Assembly: GCA_032158295.1 (NCBI GenBank)
Contig: CM063258.1
Coordinates: 12,313,703-12,377,702, forward strand
Direction of reading: 5' to 3'
Length of the DNA stretch: 64,000 nucleotides
Source of the DNA: Pycnopodia helianthoides
Lineage: Eukaryota; Echinodermata; Asteroidea; Forcipulatida; Asteriidae
Position numbers and translations under genes: made by a program. Shown here in pieces: positions 19,980 to 47,619 of this stretch. Each line of letters opens with the position of its first letter. Position 1 is the stretch's first letter. Below the pieces are notes generated by a model. That model was not told where the DNA came from and searched no databases. It saw only the letters and a program-made list of their open reading frames with translations.

Positions 19980-22014
19980 ATGCATATTGAGATCTGATGC
20001 GATCAGGTGAAAACGCAAAAGTCGTATACGCACGCCTGTACTGAGCTATAGTGCTTTGTATATCATGGGTAAAGTGGTGTATTGTGATAGGTCACTTCGT
20101 GGAAATACAAAATGGCAAATCTAGTAATATGCCATTCATACTAAATTAGTGTAATATGAAACTTTAGGTATTAGGTGTAGAAATTTGCTAAAATTGTTAA
20201 GTAATGGGTATAATAATTTGTATAAAAAACGATTTGCAAAAGTTTGTGATTTTTGACAGAAGGTTACTTTGTAGCAAAAGCAACAATTTAATATAAAAAG
20301 ACGAACCCATCACACAAGCAAAATAAAGATACCACCACTTCTTGTCTCAACTGATGATTGTATCTAAAGCAAAACAGACATAAAAATACAAACTAGGAAA
20401 TACAAACAATTATTTTTTCTTAAAAGTAGGACTAGCCTTGTTGTACTAACTTTAGGTACAATAAAAGACATTAAGAACCAAATGACTATGTACAATAATA
20501 CCAAACTGTACTAAATTGAAAGTAATAATGGAAGGTTTGATTGACAATAGCTAACATTAATGACAGTGATTTCCAGCAAGGGCAGAGGATGAACCAAAGT
20601 CTTGATTTGTGAAATATTGAAAATTGAACAAACTGATTCTTTAGAAGCATACAAAATAATTCTGCAACTTGGAAGTCTTAACATAAGTTCCCCTAGAAGT
20701 TACCAACCCCTTACAGTATTTTGTAAAGGTTGAGAAGGGAACATTGTTGGAGGCTCAGATCCACCACATGGTTATGTGGCATGTATGTGTGGTATTACAA
20801 GGAGGGCTAGAAAGGGGCAAATCCCAGAGCTGTACATTGAGATAGTTGCCACAAAATCAATTAGCATCACATGGCCGCCATTTTGCATTTAAAAGACGAG
20901 GAAATGGCATTACTGTACAACAAACTTACAGACCCGTTATACCTGATTGAGCCCTCACAATCAACCATTTTCAAAAGCTCAACATAAAGCATAAAGCCTA
21001 GGAAATGAACATGAGATAAAATAACTGCCAAGCAAGATATAATTCATAACTTTGAGCAGTTTACTTTGGTGAGCTCACTGGCGACTCAATGAATGATATA
21101 AATTTGTAATAAATTGAAAGCAACAGGATTCAAATGAAGTGTTTCCTTACATAATTGAGCTTGTGTTTCAACTATAAAATGTCATACACTTCACAAGATC
21201 AGGGTTGGCTTGCATATTGACAGTATTCTTAAACCAGTCACTAGTAGAGAGTTGCACATGTTGTTAGTTCAATCAAGTTTCTATCATCAAATTGCTCTAA
21301 TCTTAGACTTTGTAATTTGAAAGTTAAAAGGGGGAAATTGAATTTCACACATATAAGCCTTAACAATTTTCAAGGAGAGGAGAGTGCTTCATAATCAAAA
21401 AAATCATTTTACTATCACTTTTTCATGGCACTGCAAAAACATGAAGGAAAGGGGGAAACTGAGCAAGTTGACTCAAAACTTAAACTCAAACAGTAGAGGG
21501 CCATTCGTTTTACAGAAACAAAATACTTCATAAATAATCTTGTAATAGCCCTGGGTGATGTGGTTGTTGATTGGTGTGGGTCAGTCACAGTAACATTGTC
21601 TGTAAGACTAAGATCATTGAATACCATTAACTGGTTGTATTAATCAGATTTATAATTATGAGCTAGCTGAAAATAACTACAAAGTTGTCTCTCCCTCAAT
21701 CACCCCCCCCCCCAATTGATTTACTCCAAGTAGTCACAATCATCAATCAGTGTGTTCAAAGTTATTTAACCTGTATTTGACAAGGTCGGGAATCCAAAAA
21801 TAAATTGTCAATGTTTGTTTTTACACACAACCAGTACCATAGCTCAAATGCGCATGTCCTGTGGTTGAACTCATAATGGCGCCAATCACAACTCACTCAA
21901 TTTATAAGGCTCTGCCAAGTCGCCGTTACAACTGCCCTCAACTGCCACCAAGCATGAAAGCTTCCATACAGCTCACCCAGATTCACAGAATATACACTTC
22001 CATCATTATAAATG
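19980..22014. other. Region 3' of WDR5, including its probable 3' UTR
   Basis: On the minus strand this lies directly downstream of the WDR5 stop. I could not identify a convincing poly(A) signal. It contains the second copy of the 18729 repeat. Confidence 0.45.
21548..21667. repeat. Dispersed direct repeat, copy 2
   Basis: Matches 18729-18848 over about 119 bases. It lies about 350-470 bases beyond the WDR5 stop, so it may fall within the WDR5 3' UTR. Confidence 0.88.
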
Positions 22015-37105
<15,091 letters not shown>

Positions 37106-37975
37106 ACTTCATACACTCAGTTCTAATGAGGATTATAACTGCACGAGAAACATTCCAGGTAACATTTTTATTTATCAAATACATCATGTTGGTAACGCAC
37201 TTGTTCATCAGATTTTAAGCATGTGTTGTGCCACATGGTGTAAAGTTTCACAAATAAAATGCCAATTTTATTTTTGTGATGGTTTTAAGGTAATCAGTGA
37301 TTAGCATCTAAAGTGCTTCAAGATTAAAAGACCTGATACAGTGTACTTTGTTACAATCATGTACTTTAGGAAGTGAATTGAAGAATTATTATTTTATCAA
37401 TTATAATACTCAATCTTCGTTGAAGAGTAAACAAACTTAATGTACATGACAAGATTTGTGCTTGCAATGAAATTAACAAATACACAAAGTAAATGCAATC
37501 CAAAGACAACTGTTCTTCTTTTGCAATCTTACGATACATGAAGCAGAAAATCAACACCATCTCTTATACATGTACATGTACGAAGCTGACAATCAAAGGA
37601 TTTGCAACTGAATAGACAGTAAATGTTGGAATATAAATATATGTACTTACATTGAATTTTCAAGAGAACATTTTTTCTCCATTTCAGACATGCCAACTTT
37701 GTTTTTGCACAAAAAGGGAGGAATATTTGCAGCACACAAAACCTTGCACACTGTTTTTCAGTTTCTTACGGCAGTAAACAAGAAGAACGAAGGAAAAGAA
37801 AGAAAGCAGACCATTGTTGCAGAAAATGAAGAGAAGGCTTCTAAGTCTTTTTTAACATTTAGAATCTTGAGGATTTGTGTTTAATTTGTTATTTTCTGGA
37901 GCACATACAGTTCTTTCATCTATTTTTAATAAATGCTTCAGAGACGCCCTTAAGTGCTATGTAAAAACTTATTGT

Positions 37976-38230
37976 TATTGAGGGTTTCGGCCATCCGTCA
38001 AAACCAGATTGGGTCCAGATTTTTATTTATTTTTCTTATAGGATCCGAAAATTCTCACAGCAAATTACACGACGTAAAAATGGTTAATTGTCAGATTGTT
38101 CGATATCAGGAACTCTTCATGGTCTTAAAAGACACAAACAATACATCAAATGAAAGCCTGTGAGAACTTAGATCCAGTAGCAGTACAATTGAGTGTTTTT
38201 TAATCCCTTGATGATAATATTAACGATTTA
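37976..38230. repeat. Dispersed repeat R2, copy 2 (inverted)
   Basis: Reverse-complement relative of 30952-31207. It directly abuts the left end of the family B element at 38228. Confidence 0.72.
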
Positions 38231-38959
38231 AAGGGACACACCGGCTTCGTTGGGCTAATTGGGCTACAAAATAGACTAAAACATTATTCCAAAGGTCTTC
38301 ATGGAATGGAGAAGAATGGTTCATAAAAGAAACCATCAAATTTTGCCGTTTTCGAGCATTTTTCAAAAAACGAAGGTCACGTGACTTTTCGGAACCAAAA
38401 TGTGGTTCTAAAAAGTCACGTGATCTTCAGAGTTAGTTTTACTTCCAGCTGTATAAAAGTAAATTACTGAACCAAATTTAAGTGTTTTTTTTTTACAATA
38501 TTGTTCATGAGTATGACAAAAAACACTATGTATTCAGTTTATGGATACAAGTTGTAAATAATGATGAAAAATCGAACGTAAGATTCGCATTCAGAGAGTC
38601 TGTGCTACAGAAGCATGCTTTACGGCGCATCAGCGTGGGGAGCTAGCGGGTAAACCTTGGGGGCATGTCCCGTGCAGACGGTGCCGCGTCTCAGGGGCAT
38701 GAACTCGGAGCCCGTGGAGGGGTAGGGATCCAGACAATTAATTACGTTTTGTATAACGAGGGTTTTAGTCTGTACCCCTAGCTATTATCCCCTAACTGAC
38801 CTTTGACCGCTGACCTTTGACTGCGTTTTGTTTTTTTCACATTTTTCGTTAATTACGTGACATTTTGATGATTTTCTTTTACAACAACCATCTCAAAATT
38901 ATTGCCTGTGATTCCAAATCATTAAATTAGGTAAACAGTAAGCCGGTGTGTCCCTTTAA
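38228..38959 (+). mobile_element. TTAA-flanked family B element, full length
   Basis: 732 bases bounded by TTAAAGGGACACACCGGCTT and the exact complement AAGCCGGTGTGTCCCTTTAA. Inside, an internal hairpin carries two CACGTG sites (about 38377 and 38418). TTAA at both outer ends of every copy fits a TTAA-targeting (piggyBac-type) origin, but there is no transposase. Confidence 0.87.
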
Positions 38960-39280
38960 AAAACACCGTAAATGTATCATGAAACAAGCACCATCGCTAC
39001 TACCATGACTACTGTGTACATTGCCCGTAAAACTCACTGACATTCATTAAATATGGTCCAGACACCACAGAGCCATATGATTGTGCCCCACCCAAGCGTT
39101 GTTCCGACCTTTGGAACTGCTTCCAAGTATAAACACATGAACTGTTGGTTATCGTGGTCTAGCACTGTGCGCAGCATACCAGTTTGGTCTCTAACATACA
39201 AGCTGCATACTGGTAATCAATGGTATGCTGTGCACAACGCTGGTCCACGACAACCACCAGAATTTTCTGGCACCACGATA

Positions 39281-40794
39281 TTAAAGAGACACACCGGCTT
39301 CGTTGGGCTATTTAGGCTACAAAATAGACCCAAACATGAATCTAAAGGTCTTCCAGGAATAGAGAAGAACAGTTCTTAAAAGAGTCCATAAAGTTTTGCC
39401 ATTTTTCAAGCATTTTTCAAAAAATGAAGATCATGTGGTATATCCGAACCACATTTTGGGTTTGGATAAAACCATGTGTTAAACCACGTGGTACAAATGT
39501 AGAATTGCTGTGGGAATTGCGTAGGGAGCATAGAGCTATATATATATTGACTAGAGCGCTAACACCCCGTTATACACGTAACGCACTAAGGTTTTGAAGC
39601 CGTGTTGGCGCATCCATGTTTATGTACAAACCATAGAGCTATATATATTGACTAGAGCGCTAACACCCCGTTATACACGCACTAAGGTTTTGAAGCCGTG
39701 TGGGCGCATCCATGTTTATGTACAAACCAATACAAAAGCTTGAAATTTTGTACGGCAATTGTACGGCTATTTGCATGATAAAGCGCTTGTTCTTTTCTAT
39801 GCGTCATCGAACCAAATATGCAGCAAATGAGAACGCACAATCTGCTAATGAGCGTACAAACTGCGAGCATCATGTGCGTCATGTTTAACATGTGCGTTTG
39901 CGCGTATACGTGTTTTTTTTTTAGTTCGTCATTCTTGCCGGCATATTGTGTATCCTTTAAGCAGATTTCGTTTTTTCCCCCTTAACATCTTGAAGCATTG
40001 AATCCTCCCAAACAAGGCTTTAGTTCGACTCAGCATTTTTCCTAAATTTTACATAAGTAACAACATCAGAGAATCACCTACTACATATTTTTTTAAGACA
40101 TCACTAAAATCACCTGTTTACAAGAGCAATGATCGTTAGATTAAATTCGGCGCGTACGTAAGCGCGCACGCCGAATGCAAAATTTTCGCGGCCATGTGTG
40201 CTCTCTTAAAATTAAAATCGTTCCGTAGTCACGCAACACATCAAACATGTCTGCGCCCAGGGTGGCTTCTAAACTCAGAGCAAGTTAGCGCTCTAGTCAA
40301 TATATATAGCTCTATGGTAGGGAGCCATACCCCGGTGTACGTTTTGTTCTTTAAGAGGTTTTAGTCTGTACCCGAGCCATTATTAGCTAATACCACGTTA
40401 CCTGCGCTGCTCGCAGGATGAACTGTCATATGTGTACAACTACATGTAGCAGTAAAACAAATATAGGTTGGTGTGGATTGGACCAGACTCATGTGCTTGT
40501 ATATTAACGGTTGTTTGTGCACATGAATTTGGGCTGGATGGATATGAAGACAGGCTCCTCATGTCTCATCGGTAGAGTTATAATTTTACATAAACAGAGC
40601 ACCAGTCTATGTAAACTTGACAGTTGCAACGGCTGGAAAAGCTGACCTTGCACCGCTTTTGGGTCTTTTAAATATATATATTCTTTAATTGTTTGATATT
40701 TTGATAATATTTTTTAGAACTATCTAAAAATTATTGTCTGTGATTCTACATTTATACTAAATTTCGTAAACGGTAAGCCAGTGTGTCTCTTTAA
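39281..40794 (+). mobile_element. TTAA-flanked family B element, interrupted
   Basis: Left end TTAAAGAGACACACCGGCTT, right end CAGTGTGTCTCTTTAA. Collinear with the 38228 copy on both sides of a 789-bp insertion at 39528-40316. Confidence 0.85.
39528..40316. mobile_element. Nested TIR element with 8-bp target duplication
   Basis: The ends are CATAGAGCTATATATAT and its complement ATATATAGCTCTATG, with GACTAGAGCGCTAAC and GTTAGCGCTCTAGTC further in. GTAGGGAG flanks both sides (39520-39527 and 40317-40324). Uninterrupted family B copies have one TAGGGAGCCA there, so the insertion site is confirmed. The left 102 bases are duplicated in tandem (39528-39629, repeated from about 39630). No transposase. 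The 8-bp duplication suggests a hAT-like element. Confidence 0.86.
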
Positions 40795-40879
40795 CATGAA
40801 TGGAACAGTCTAAGCTCCGTGAGAAGGCAAGATGGCAGCCAACGGCTATGCTGATTTAGTAAATAGTACTAGTACTAGT

Positions 40880-41354
40880 AGACCCAGTTACTGGGGAGCT
40901 GTACTCCATTTTCGAAAATTGTTGACGTTCTAGCGCCCCAGGAACTTCTTGTACGTAACTACATCAATCTTCATTTTACCGGGTGCCCTGCCTCAACTGT
41001 GAAACCACGCGGTTGAGGCAGGGCACCTGTCAAATTTTAGATGGGTTCCCTGCCTCAACCATGTCAACTGTGACGACAACAAGGTTGAGGGAGGTAGGGT
41101 ACCCATCAATTAGACGGATGCCCTACCTCCCTCAAACGCGTTTTTGTCATATTTGAGGCAGGGCACCCGTCTAAAATTTGGCAGGTGCCCTACCTCAACC
41201 GCGTGGTTTTACGTTTGAGGCAGGGCACCCGGGATCCTGCTGAGAGCGTGATCGCATTGATGTAGTTACGTACAATAAGTTCCTGGGGTACTAGTACGAC
41301 CGATAAACGTCAAAATTTTCGAAAAAGGAGTACAGCGCCCCAGTAACTGGGTCT
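40880..41354. mobile_element. 475-bp near-palindromic foldback element
   Basis: Arms begin AGACCCAGTTACTGGGG and end CCCCAGTAACTGGGTCT. Matched inner blocks include CCCCAGGAACTT and GTACGTAACTACATCAAT with their complements. The centre has four or more GGTGCCCTGCCTCAACC-like segments alternating in orientation. Both strands would form one long hairpin. No ORF. Confidence 0.9.
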
Positions 41355-41388
41355 ATAGTACTAGAAGTAGTAGACTAAAGATCTTTTT

Positions 41389-42999
41389 TTTTTTTTTTTT
41401 TTCATAAATGAAATGCAACCTCAAACCAATAGAAATTTTTCTTTCTTTAGCCCATACTTTACAGTTCTATGACCCCTTTGTTAATTTAAAATGTATATTG
41501 GAGGTGTTGCAGGTGTGTTGACGTTAATACTACCATGTGTTGACAGTGTGTTGACGGTGTGTTGACGGTATTTAGTACAAACAATAAAAATAGTATGACC
41601 GGTTGAGTGTTGGTACACGACTCGAGTGACAGTGACAACAGTCAAGCCTAAAATACAACTTAAAAGCGTCAAACAAATTATCTAATGTTATAAAAATAAG
41701 ATGGCATACCAATTAATTTCCACAAACCACAATTTTTTTTAAGTACGTACATTTGAGTTGATTGAACAGTTGAATTAGGTCACCACACCAGCATCATCAA
41801 TATTCACCACCATGTGCACTAACTACATGAACTATGGTACGCTAGCTTCACACATTGTTCAAAAGCTCACAAAAAGATGCCTGCTTCAATAAGGGCGCCC
41901 TCATGCGATTGAGAATGTCAACGACGAAATTTTCACCAACGCTACTGAAACGCTAAAATACTGAACAGTAAATTGGTAACAGTTGAGTTAAATTTATCTG
42001 CATAATTATTTAATTTTTCAGCCAATCCAAAATAACCTTATTTCAGACGAAAATATTTCTCTTGAGGATTGTGTAGTCACCTGATAACGGCATCTCTACT
42101 ATGCATGGCATTGGACATTTCTTTTATTGCGTCGATAATACCCGCTAGCCGTTTTTAGTGAGCCAGTCACCAGCAAAGCAAGAACTTTCTGCCGATCTTT
42201 GCGAATTTTATTTGATAAGTTAGATTTTGTTGTGGTATCAGAGGAAAAAGGAAAAAGAAAACTAAAAGTAGTTGCTGGTGAGCGCAACCACAGAGAAAAT
42301 CACCTCATGCCTTTTGACTCTTGTTACTGTCTGTTACTAGAGTCGGATGGCCTCCCCAAACTGCATGATTTGATTTCGCTTCCCCTTGGCTAATTATCGG
42401 CCTAACAAGAATAAGTAACCAATACAAACAGTCTTCCGCAAAGAGTTTCACATTTTGGTGTATAACTTTTTTAATGTCGTGGTTGTGCATGATATGAAAC
42501 AAGTGGATAATTTTGCTGGTGCCTGATAGTGGATTTTCTCACAGACACTTTATGTCAGCTAGATGGGAGCCCATACTCATTGAAGACGGTCATTGAGGAA
42601 TAATGAAATCTATTTGTGATCAATTAGCAAACCATATGATCGGAGTTTAGCCAGGAGGCTAATAGAAATATGTTGTCCTTTATTTGTTTATATTGATGGC
42701 AGTCACGTTACCGATGTTTCCATAATGCATTCCTTGTTGAGTCAACTCGTGTCCATAAATAAATTATGCAAGAAGGGGCGTAAATTTACGGAACCCTATC
42801 ATCAAAAAATTTAGAAGATTATAATTATGACTTATATTTCTTAATTAGCATACGTCATAATTAACTGTCGAGAAATAAAGTAAGTTAATCTGGAGATAGA
42901 TCCCCATCAAGTATTTCCTTCTATATCTCAGCAGTGGAGTTACTTACATGTAGAAATTTCGTGTGATAGCGCCCTCTTTTGAGGCAACTTCCCTCAGTC
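41389..42999. other. Upstream flank of WDR5, no gene recognised
   Basis: Starts with a T run (about 41386-41402). It may include WDR5 promoter or 5' UTR sequence, but nothing specific could be identified. Confidence 0.4.
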
Positions 43000-43008
43000 C
43001 ATCTTAAT

Positions 43009-43403
43009 TTAAAGGAACATTACAGAATTGGTAAAAAAAAAACTTGTAAAATATACTTTTTGTTCACAGATTTACATAAAACTTGCAAAGTCTAATGATG
43101 ATGATAGTAGAAAACATCCCTTTAAATATTTTTGTCTGAAATGCCATATTTGATGAGAAATTAATAAACTAATTTTCCGGTTGGAGTTTATCGCCCAATG
43201 AGCGTTTTATTCATTTTGTTGAATCTATATGATTTCAGTGCAAATGTGTCATCGGTTTTTCACTATTTTCTCGTGACCCAGACAGCCGATTGACCTCAAA
43301 CTTCCAAGGTTTGTCAGTTTATGTATATGGTGGAAAACATAAAGTGCTTACACTGCCAGCCAACTGTTTTGTTAGCAAAAACAATTCTGTAATGTTCCTT
43401 TAA
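43009..43403 (-). mobile_element. TTAA-flanked family A MITE, full length
   Basis: 395 bases. The left end TTAA plus AGGAACATTACAGAATTGG is mirrored at the right end. The interior is the reverse complement of the copies at 54560 and 55666, including CGATAAACTCC-type and CTCGTGACCCAGA segments. No coding capacity. Confidence 0.9.
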
Positions 43404-43917
43404 CCCTTTATTCCAACGTCACAGTCTGAGTCCAAGGTTGGAAAACTACGGAAAGCCGTAAATGCAAAGCAAAAACGGATAGCCACAGTTTGTAACAATG
43501 TTACACAACTATTCAAAAATAGTGTTGAATTTGTTGCAAACAAAGCAACCAATCATAGGATGCATTTTGTTTTGATTGAAAGTTTGCAGAAATGTTGAAC
43601 TTGGTCACAACATTCTGTTTACACAATTGAATGTTTTGCTAACGTGCGGCGTCCATACCAACAGCGCGGTTTGTTTTATATCAACACTGGAAAGGTCTAT
43701 AATTATAAGGGAAATCCACCCCGTGGATGGACACAAATCTCTATGACACCGGCACGTTGAAAGTGCGTTTATTCACTGTCTGACGTGTTGTCCCTTTTCT
43801 GCCAAACGCACGGTCATACATCGTTACATTTTTAAATGTTGTTCTGTTCTGTTCTTTGAAATGCTTGTGTGTGAATCCTGTTTCATTTGAAAAACATTGA
43901 CGTCAAAATAATATACA

Positions 43918-44076
43918 AATAATGAATGTTTATGAGTGCAATGGTGCAAATATTTTCATGAGTTTGAAAGATGGAATGTTCCATTCAACGAGGCGGAGCC
44001 GAGTTGAATGGAACATACCATCTTTCAACGAATGAAAATATTCTCACTATTGCACGAATGAAAAACATTCATTGTT
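43918..44076. repeat. Palindromic element with GAGGCGGAGCCGAG centre
   Basis: Arms of about 70 bases: left AATGAATGTTTATGAGTGCA, and right ends GAATGAAAAACATTCATT. The inner arms GATGGAATGTTCCATTCAAC mirror each other around CGAGGCGGAGCCGAG. Confidence 0.85.
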
Positions 44077-44351
44077 TGTTTTATATAACATCCAAGTAGA
44101 TCCTTGTAATTTTGATTGGAGGATACATCAACTTTCAAAACAAACAAAGCGTACAGTATTTAATTGTGAAATTACACCCATTTCTTTTGGTTCGGCTTGT
44201 TTGGATTCACCAGTGACTAAGTGCGTTCTGTACTTCTATTTTGAGACACGCGGGCGTTGTATTGTAGTATGCCTTGCAGTATAACTGTACTGCTGCATTA
44301 TCAAAGACACGCGCACGCAATGATGTGGTACGCACCGTGCAATATAACAAA

Positions 44352-44404
44352 TCGGATGGAACGAAAAATGCACGGTGAATGGAACGAAAAATGCACGGTG
44401 AATG
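44352..44404. repeat. 23-bp tandem duplication
   Basis: TGGAACGAAAAATGCACGGT plus GAA occurs twice in a row. Confidence 0.85.
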
Positions 44405-44645
44405 ACGTAGCGTGCAATGGTACGTTTATTTGCTATCATGTGACGGACAATCCTCCAATCAAATGGCAAGGATCTGCTTGGGTGTTATATAATGACGTAT
44501 ATCCACCTCAAAAACGTCAAATATTGCACAGCGTCCGGATAAGGACAGAACATGTTAGCGGTTCAGCGGGGTGAGCTACAAATAGAGAGAAAACCATGCG
44601 CCCAAAGCCCCACGAATCACAATATAAACCCACAACTTGTTAAAA

Positions 44646-44646
44646 A

Positions 44647-44701
<55 letters not shown>

Positions 44702-45032
44702 TAGTTCTTATATAGCGCATTTCACAATAACGTATCAATGCGCTTTACATTAGTGCCTCATTGGGCCAATAGCATTCCTGTAATCTTTCTCAGCTCCCTG
44801 GGGAGTATAAAGCCCTGGGCTGCCGTGGCGCTCCGAAGGCTTTTTCATACACAATATCAACCTCTACCCTCGCAGGTACCCATTTATACCCCTGGGTGGA
44901 GAGGAGCAATTATAGTAAAGCATCTTGCTCAAGGACACAAGTGTCACGACCGGGATTCGAACCCACACCCCGATGACTCGACCACCAGAGCTTGAATCCG
45001 ATGCTCTTAACCACTCGGCCACGACACCCTAC
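44646..45032 (-). repeat. Full-length tRNA-derived SINE, type 1
   Basis: On the minus strand a tRNA-like head (GGCCGAGTGGTTAAGAGCAT; GTGTGGGTTCGAATCCCGG) is followed by a body with CCAGGGGTATAAATGGG and GCGCTATATAAGAAC. It ends in a (TTA)n tail at 44648-44702. Head, body and A/T-rich 3' tail in this order define an intact SINE. Confidence 0.88.
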
Positions 45033-45794
45033 TAAAATTTGAAGGCCATAACTTTGATGGATTGTTTCACATTGTGCGCCTATATAGGTCTGTTGACTTC
45101 CAACCTGGATCATTTTGGATCACAATCCCTCTAAAATGATCTGAAACGTGTTGGGCCATTTTACGACGTTTTTCTAACATTTCTACGGCTAAGGTACTGA
45201 ACATTGAAAAGAAATATCAAGTTTAGTAGTCAGCAAACATATTAATTTGTTTTTCAAATATTTTAAAGTTTAAAAAAAAAGTATTTAGCATTGGTTGATA
45301 GGCCTACGGGAGCTTTTATAAGTGTGGTGCACGAAGCGGGCAATGCGACTTCAATTATGTGTAAACTATTCAATGTAGTCGGGTTGTGACTCCAGCGGGT
45401 CAGGCTCGTAGTCCTGTTTTGTTGTTTGAATCAATCATAAACACTGCATGCATTCACGATCAGATGTTTTACAGTCGTAGAAGTACGCATGAGCTTGTCA
45501 TGTAATGTCTTTCTAATCAATTAAAAGACAACATACAAATAACATAAGTTCGCACACGGAATTCTCATACATTACACATGCAATAGACCTATTAATTTTA
45601 AAGGTTTTCACGGCCAATTTCAGCAAAAAAATAATTTAGTTTCCTTATTACGCAGTCAAATTCACGCACGGTTCCTTACCTATATAATACGAAAGTGAAA
45701 GGCCGCCAGGGCTAAATGGTTCCACAGATCATTCATTTTAGGGTTTGTTTGTACATTTCGTTTTGTGCGCACATGATTTGTTTCTTCTCATTCA
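45033..45794. other. No gene recognised
   Basis: Unremarkable AT-rich sequence between the SINE and the foldback element. Confidence 0.45.
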
Positions 45795-47545
45795 GGTTCG
45801 TTAGATACGGTGTTCCATATCTGCCATCTCGCCTCGTATCTCGCGTTATCAAATATACGGCGTTCTGTATCTCGCGTTAGGTTTTCAATCTCGCATCTCA
45901 TCTTATCGAATCTCGCATTAGGTTTCAATCTCGCGTTAGGTTTAAGTTTTTTAATCTCAACCTACGTATTTCAATCTCGCGTTAGGTTTTCAATCTCACG
46001 CTAGGTTTTCAATCTCGTGTTAGCTTTTCTATCTCGTATATGGTTTTCAATGTCGTGTTAGCTTTTCTATCTCGTATTAGGTTTTCAATGTCGTGTTAGC
46101 TTTTCTATCTCGGGTTAGGTTTTAAATTCTTCGCCGCCGATGATCCGACCCGATGACAATAAGTACATGTATTGCGATCGTCGAGGCCGGCACATGCAGT
46201 GTCTTAGCCGGGCGTGCGTATTTCTTTTCCCAGGACAGATGAGGCCACTTAGCATAATGATGGACGTGTTTTCTACCGGAATCAGTCTTCGTGCGCTGCG
46301 CACTTTGCACTTTTCGCTGGCCACACATGTATGTTATTGTGGAAACTCAGGCTGAGGACATGTTATCAATATTTGCAGGTCTTATCATGGTTTTACCCTT
46401 TCATTTGGGTCTCTGAATGATGGTCATTTTGTGGGAACCGTGGGAATAGGAAATGTGTGGTCTGTGTGGACAGAGGAATTTGGCAGGACTGTAATAAGGG
46501 TTTTGTGAATGTATAAGGGAAGGGTGGCTAATTCATCTGGGGACCCAAGTAGAACATATCTGTAGCTCAAAACCTTAGCTTACATTTATGTATGGCTTAA
46601 CCTATAGAACAAAATGAACCTCTTGAATAAGTAGGAAATTAAACTGAAAGGTGGGGGAACCAGACTCAGATCTAATGAGCTAATGTATAAGGATCAATAG
46701 TGTCATGACGAGGGAAATGCAAGAAGTAGGACAGTGACTCAAATATCAAATATTCCCGTCAAGTGCGCCAGTTTCCAAGGTTACATTTTTTACGGTATGG
46801 ACAATTTGTCAGAATTCAGTCATTCCTAATAATGATGTATTGTCTAAACAGGTGGCCCTGGACCGCTGTTGTGGAGTTGACTCAGTTTCTGCACCTGGTT
46901 GTTATTGTGGATTCTACATTTACGTTATAAATAAAATGTTGACAACGCTTCGTCACTTGGGTGGATGGGTTTTCCTAAAAAAGCCAATGCATGGCGTAAA
47001 AGCCATTGCATGCAGTATAGGTCATGGTATTTGTACTGTACATGTACATGTATGTACTGTACACTGTGCATGTATTACTACATACACTGTGTACGTGTTT
47101 CCGTAACTAATAGTGGGCTCTTCGTTCATTTTAAGGGACCGTGTTTGGAACACACGTGCGAAAGTAGGTAAAACACGCCCATTTATGTTAAGTTGTCTCA
47201 TCTGTCCTGGAAAAAAAAATTACGCGCCCGGCGTGTGACAGACGCCATCAATGTTAGTCTGGTTCCTAGACCTAAGAATTGAACACCTAATGCGAGATTT
47301 GTAATGGCGAGATGAGAGATTAAAAAACAAAGGGGAGATTGAAAAACGTATAATGACGTACTAAAACCTAACACGAAATTGAAAACCTAACACAAGATTG
47401 AAAACCTTACACGAGTTAGATAACCTAACGGGAGATTGAAAACTTAACGCGAGATTTAAAACCTAACGCTTCGATAACACAACATGCAAGATTGAAAACC
47501 TAAGGCGAGATTCGAAAACGCGAGATGCGAGATGGCAGTTCGATA
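45795..47545. mobile_element. Foldback element with tandem-repeat arms
   Basis: The left arm (about 45800-46130) is an array of ~20-bp units such as ATCTCGCGTTAGGTTTTCA. The right arm (about 47290-47535) is the reverse-complement array, TGAAAACCTAACGCGAGAT. The outer edges also mirror each other (CCATCTCGCCTCGTATCTCG and CGCGAGATGCGAGATGG). The 1.15-kb centre shows no recognisable protein. The layout resembles sea-urchin TU and Drosophila FB elements. Confidence 0.78.
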
Positions 47546-47619
47546 ATATTCTATTTCATTTTTAAACAATCAAGACTAGCTTTCACCATTCTTCAATTCA
47601 ATGTGTACCTTCTTTTTAC

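Noticed and set aside
19613..20033. Overlapping ORFs of 91-129 codons on both strands
   Set aside because: Produced by the 17-bp satellite, which lacks stops in several frames. There is no start context or conservation.
20871..20893. GGCCGCCATTTTG as a YY1 site
   Set aside because: A single short match without promoter context; it could be chance.
37366..37735. Short minus-strand ORFs upstream of WDR5 as extra N-terminal exons
   Set aside because: No similarity to WDR5 and no in-frame junction to exon 1, which already has a good ATG.
44930..45032. Possible tRNA gene on the minus strand
   Set aside because: It is the head of a full SINE with body and (TTA)n tail.
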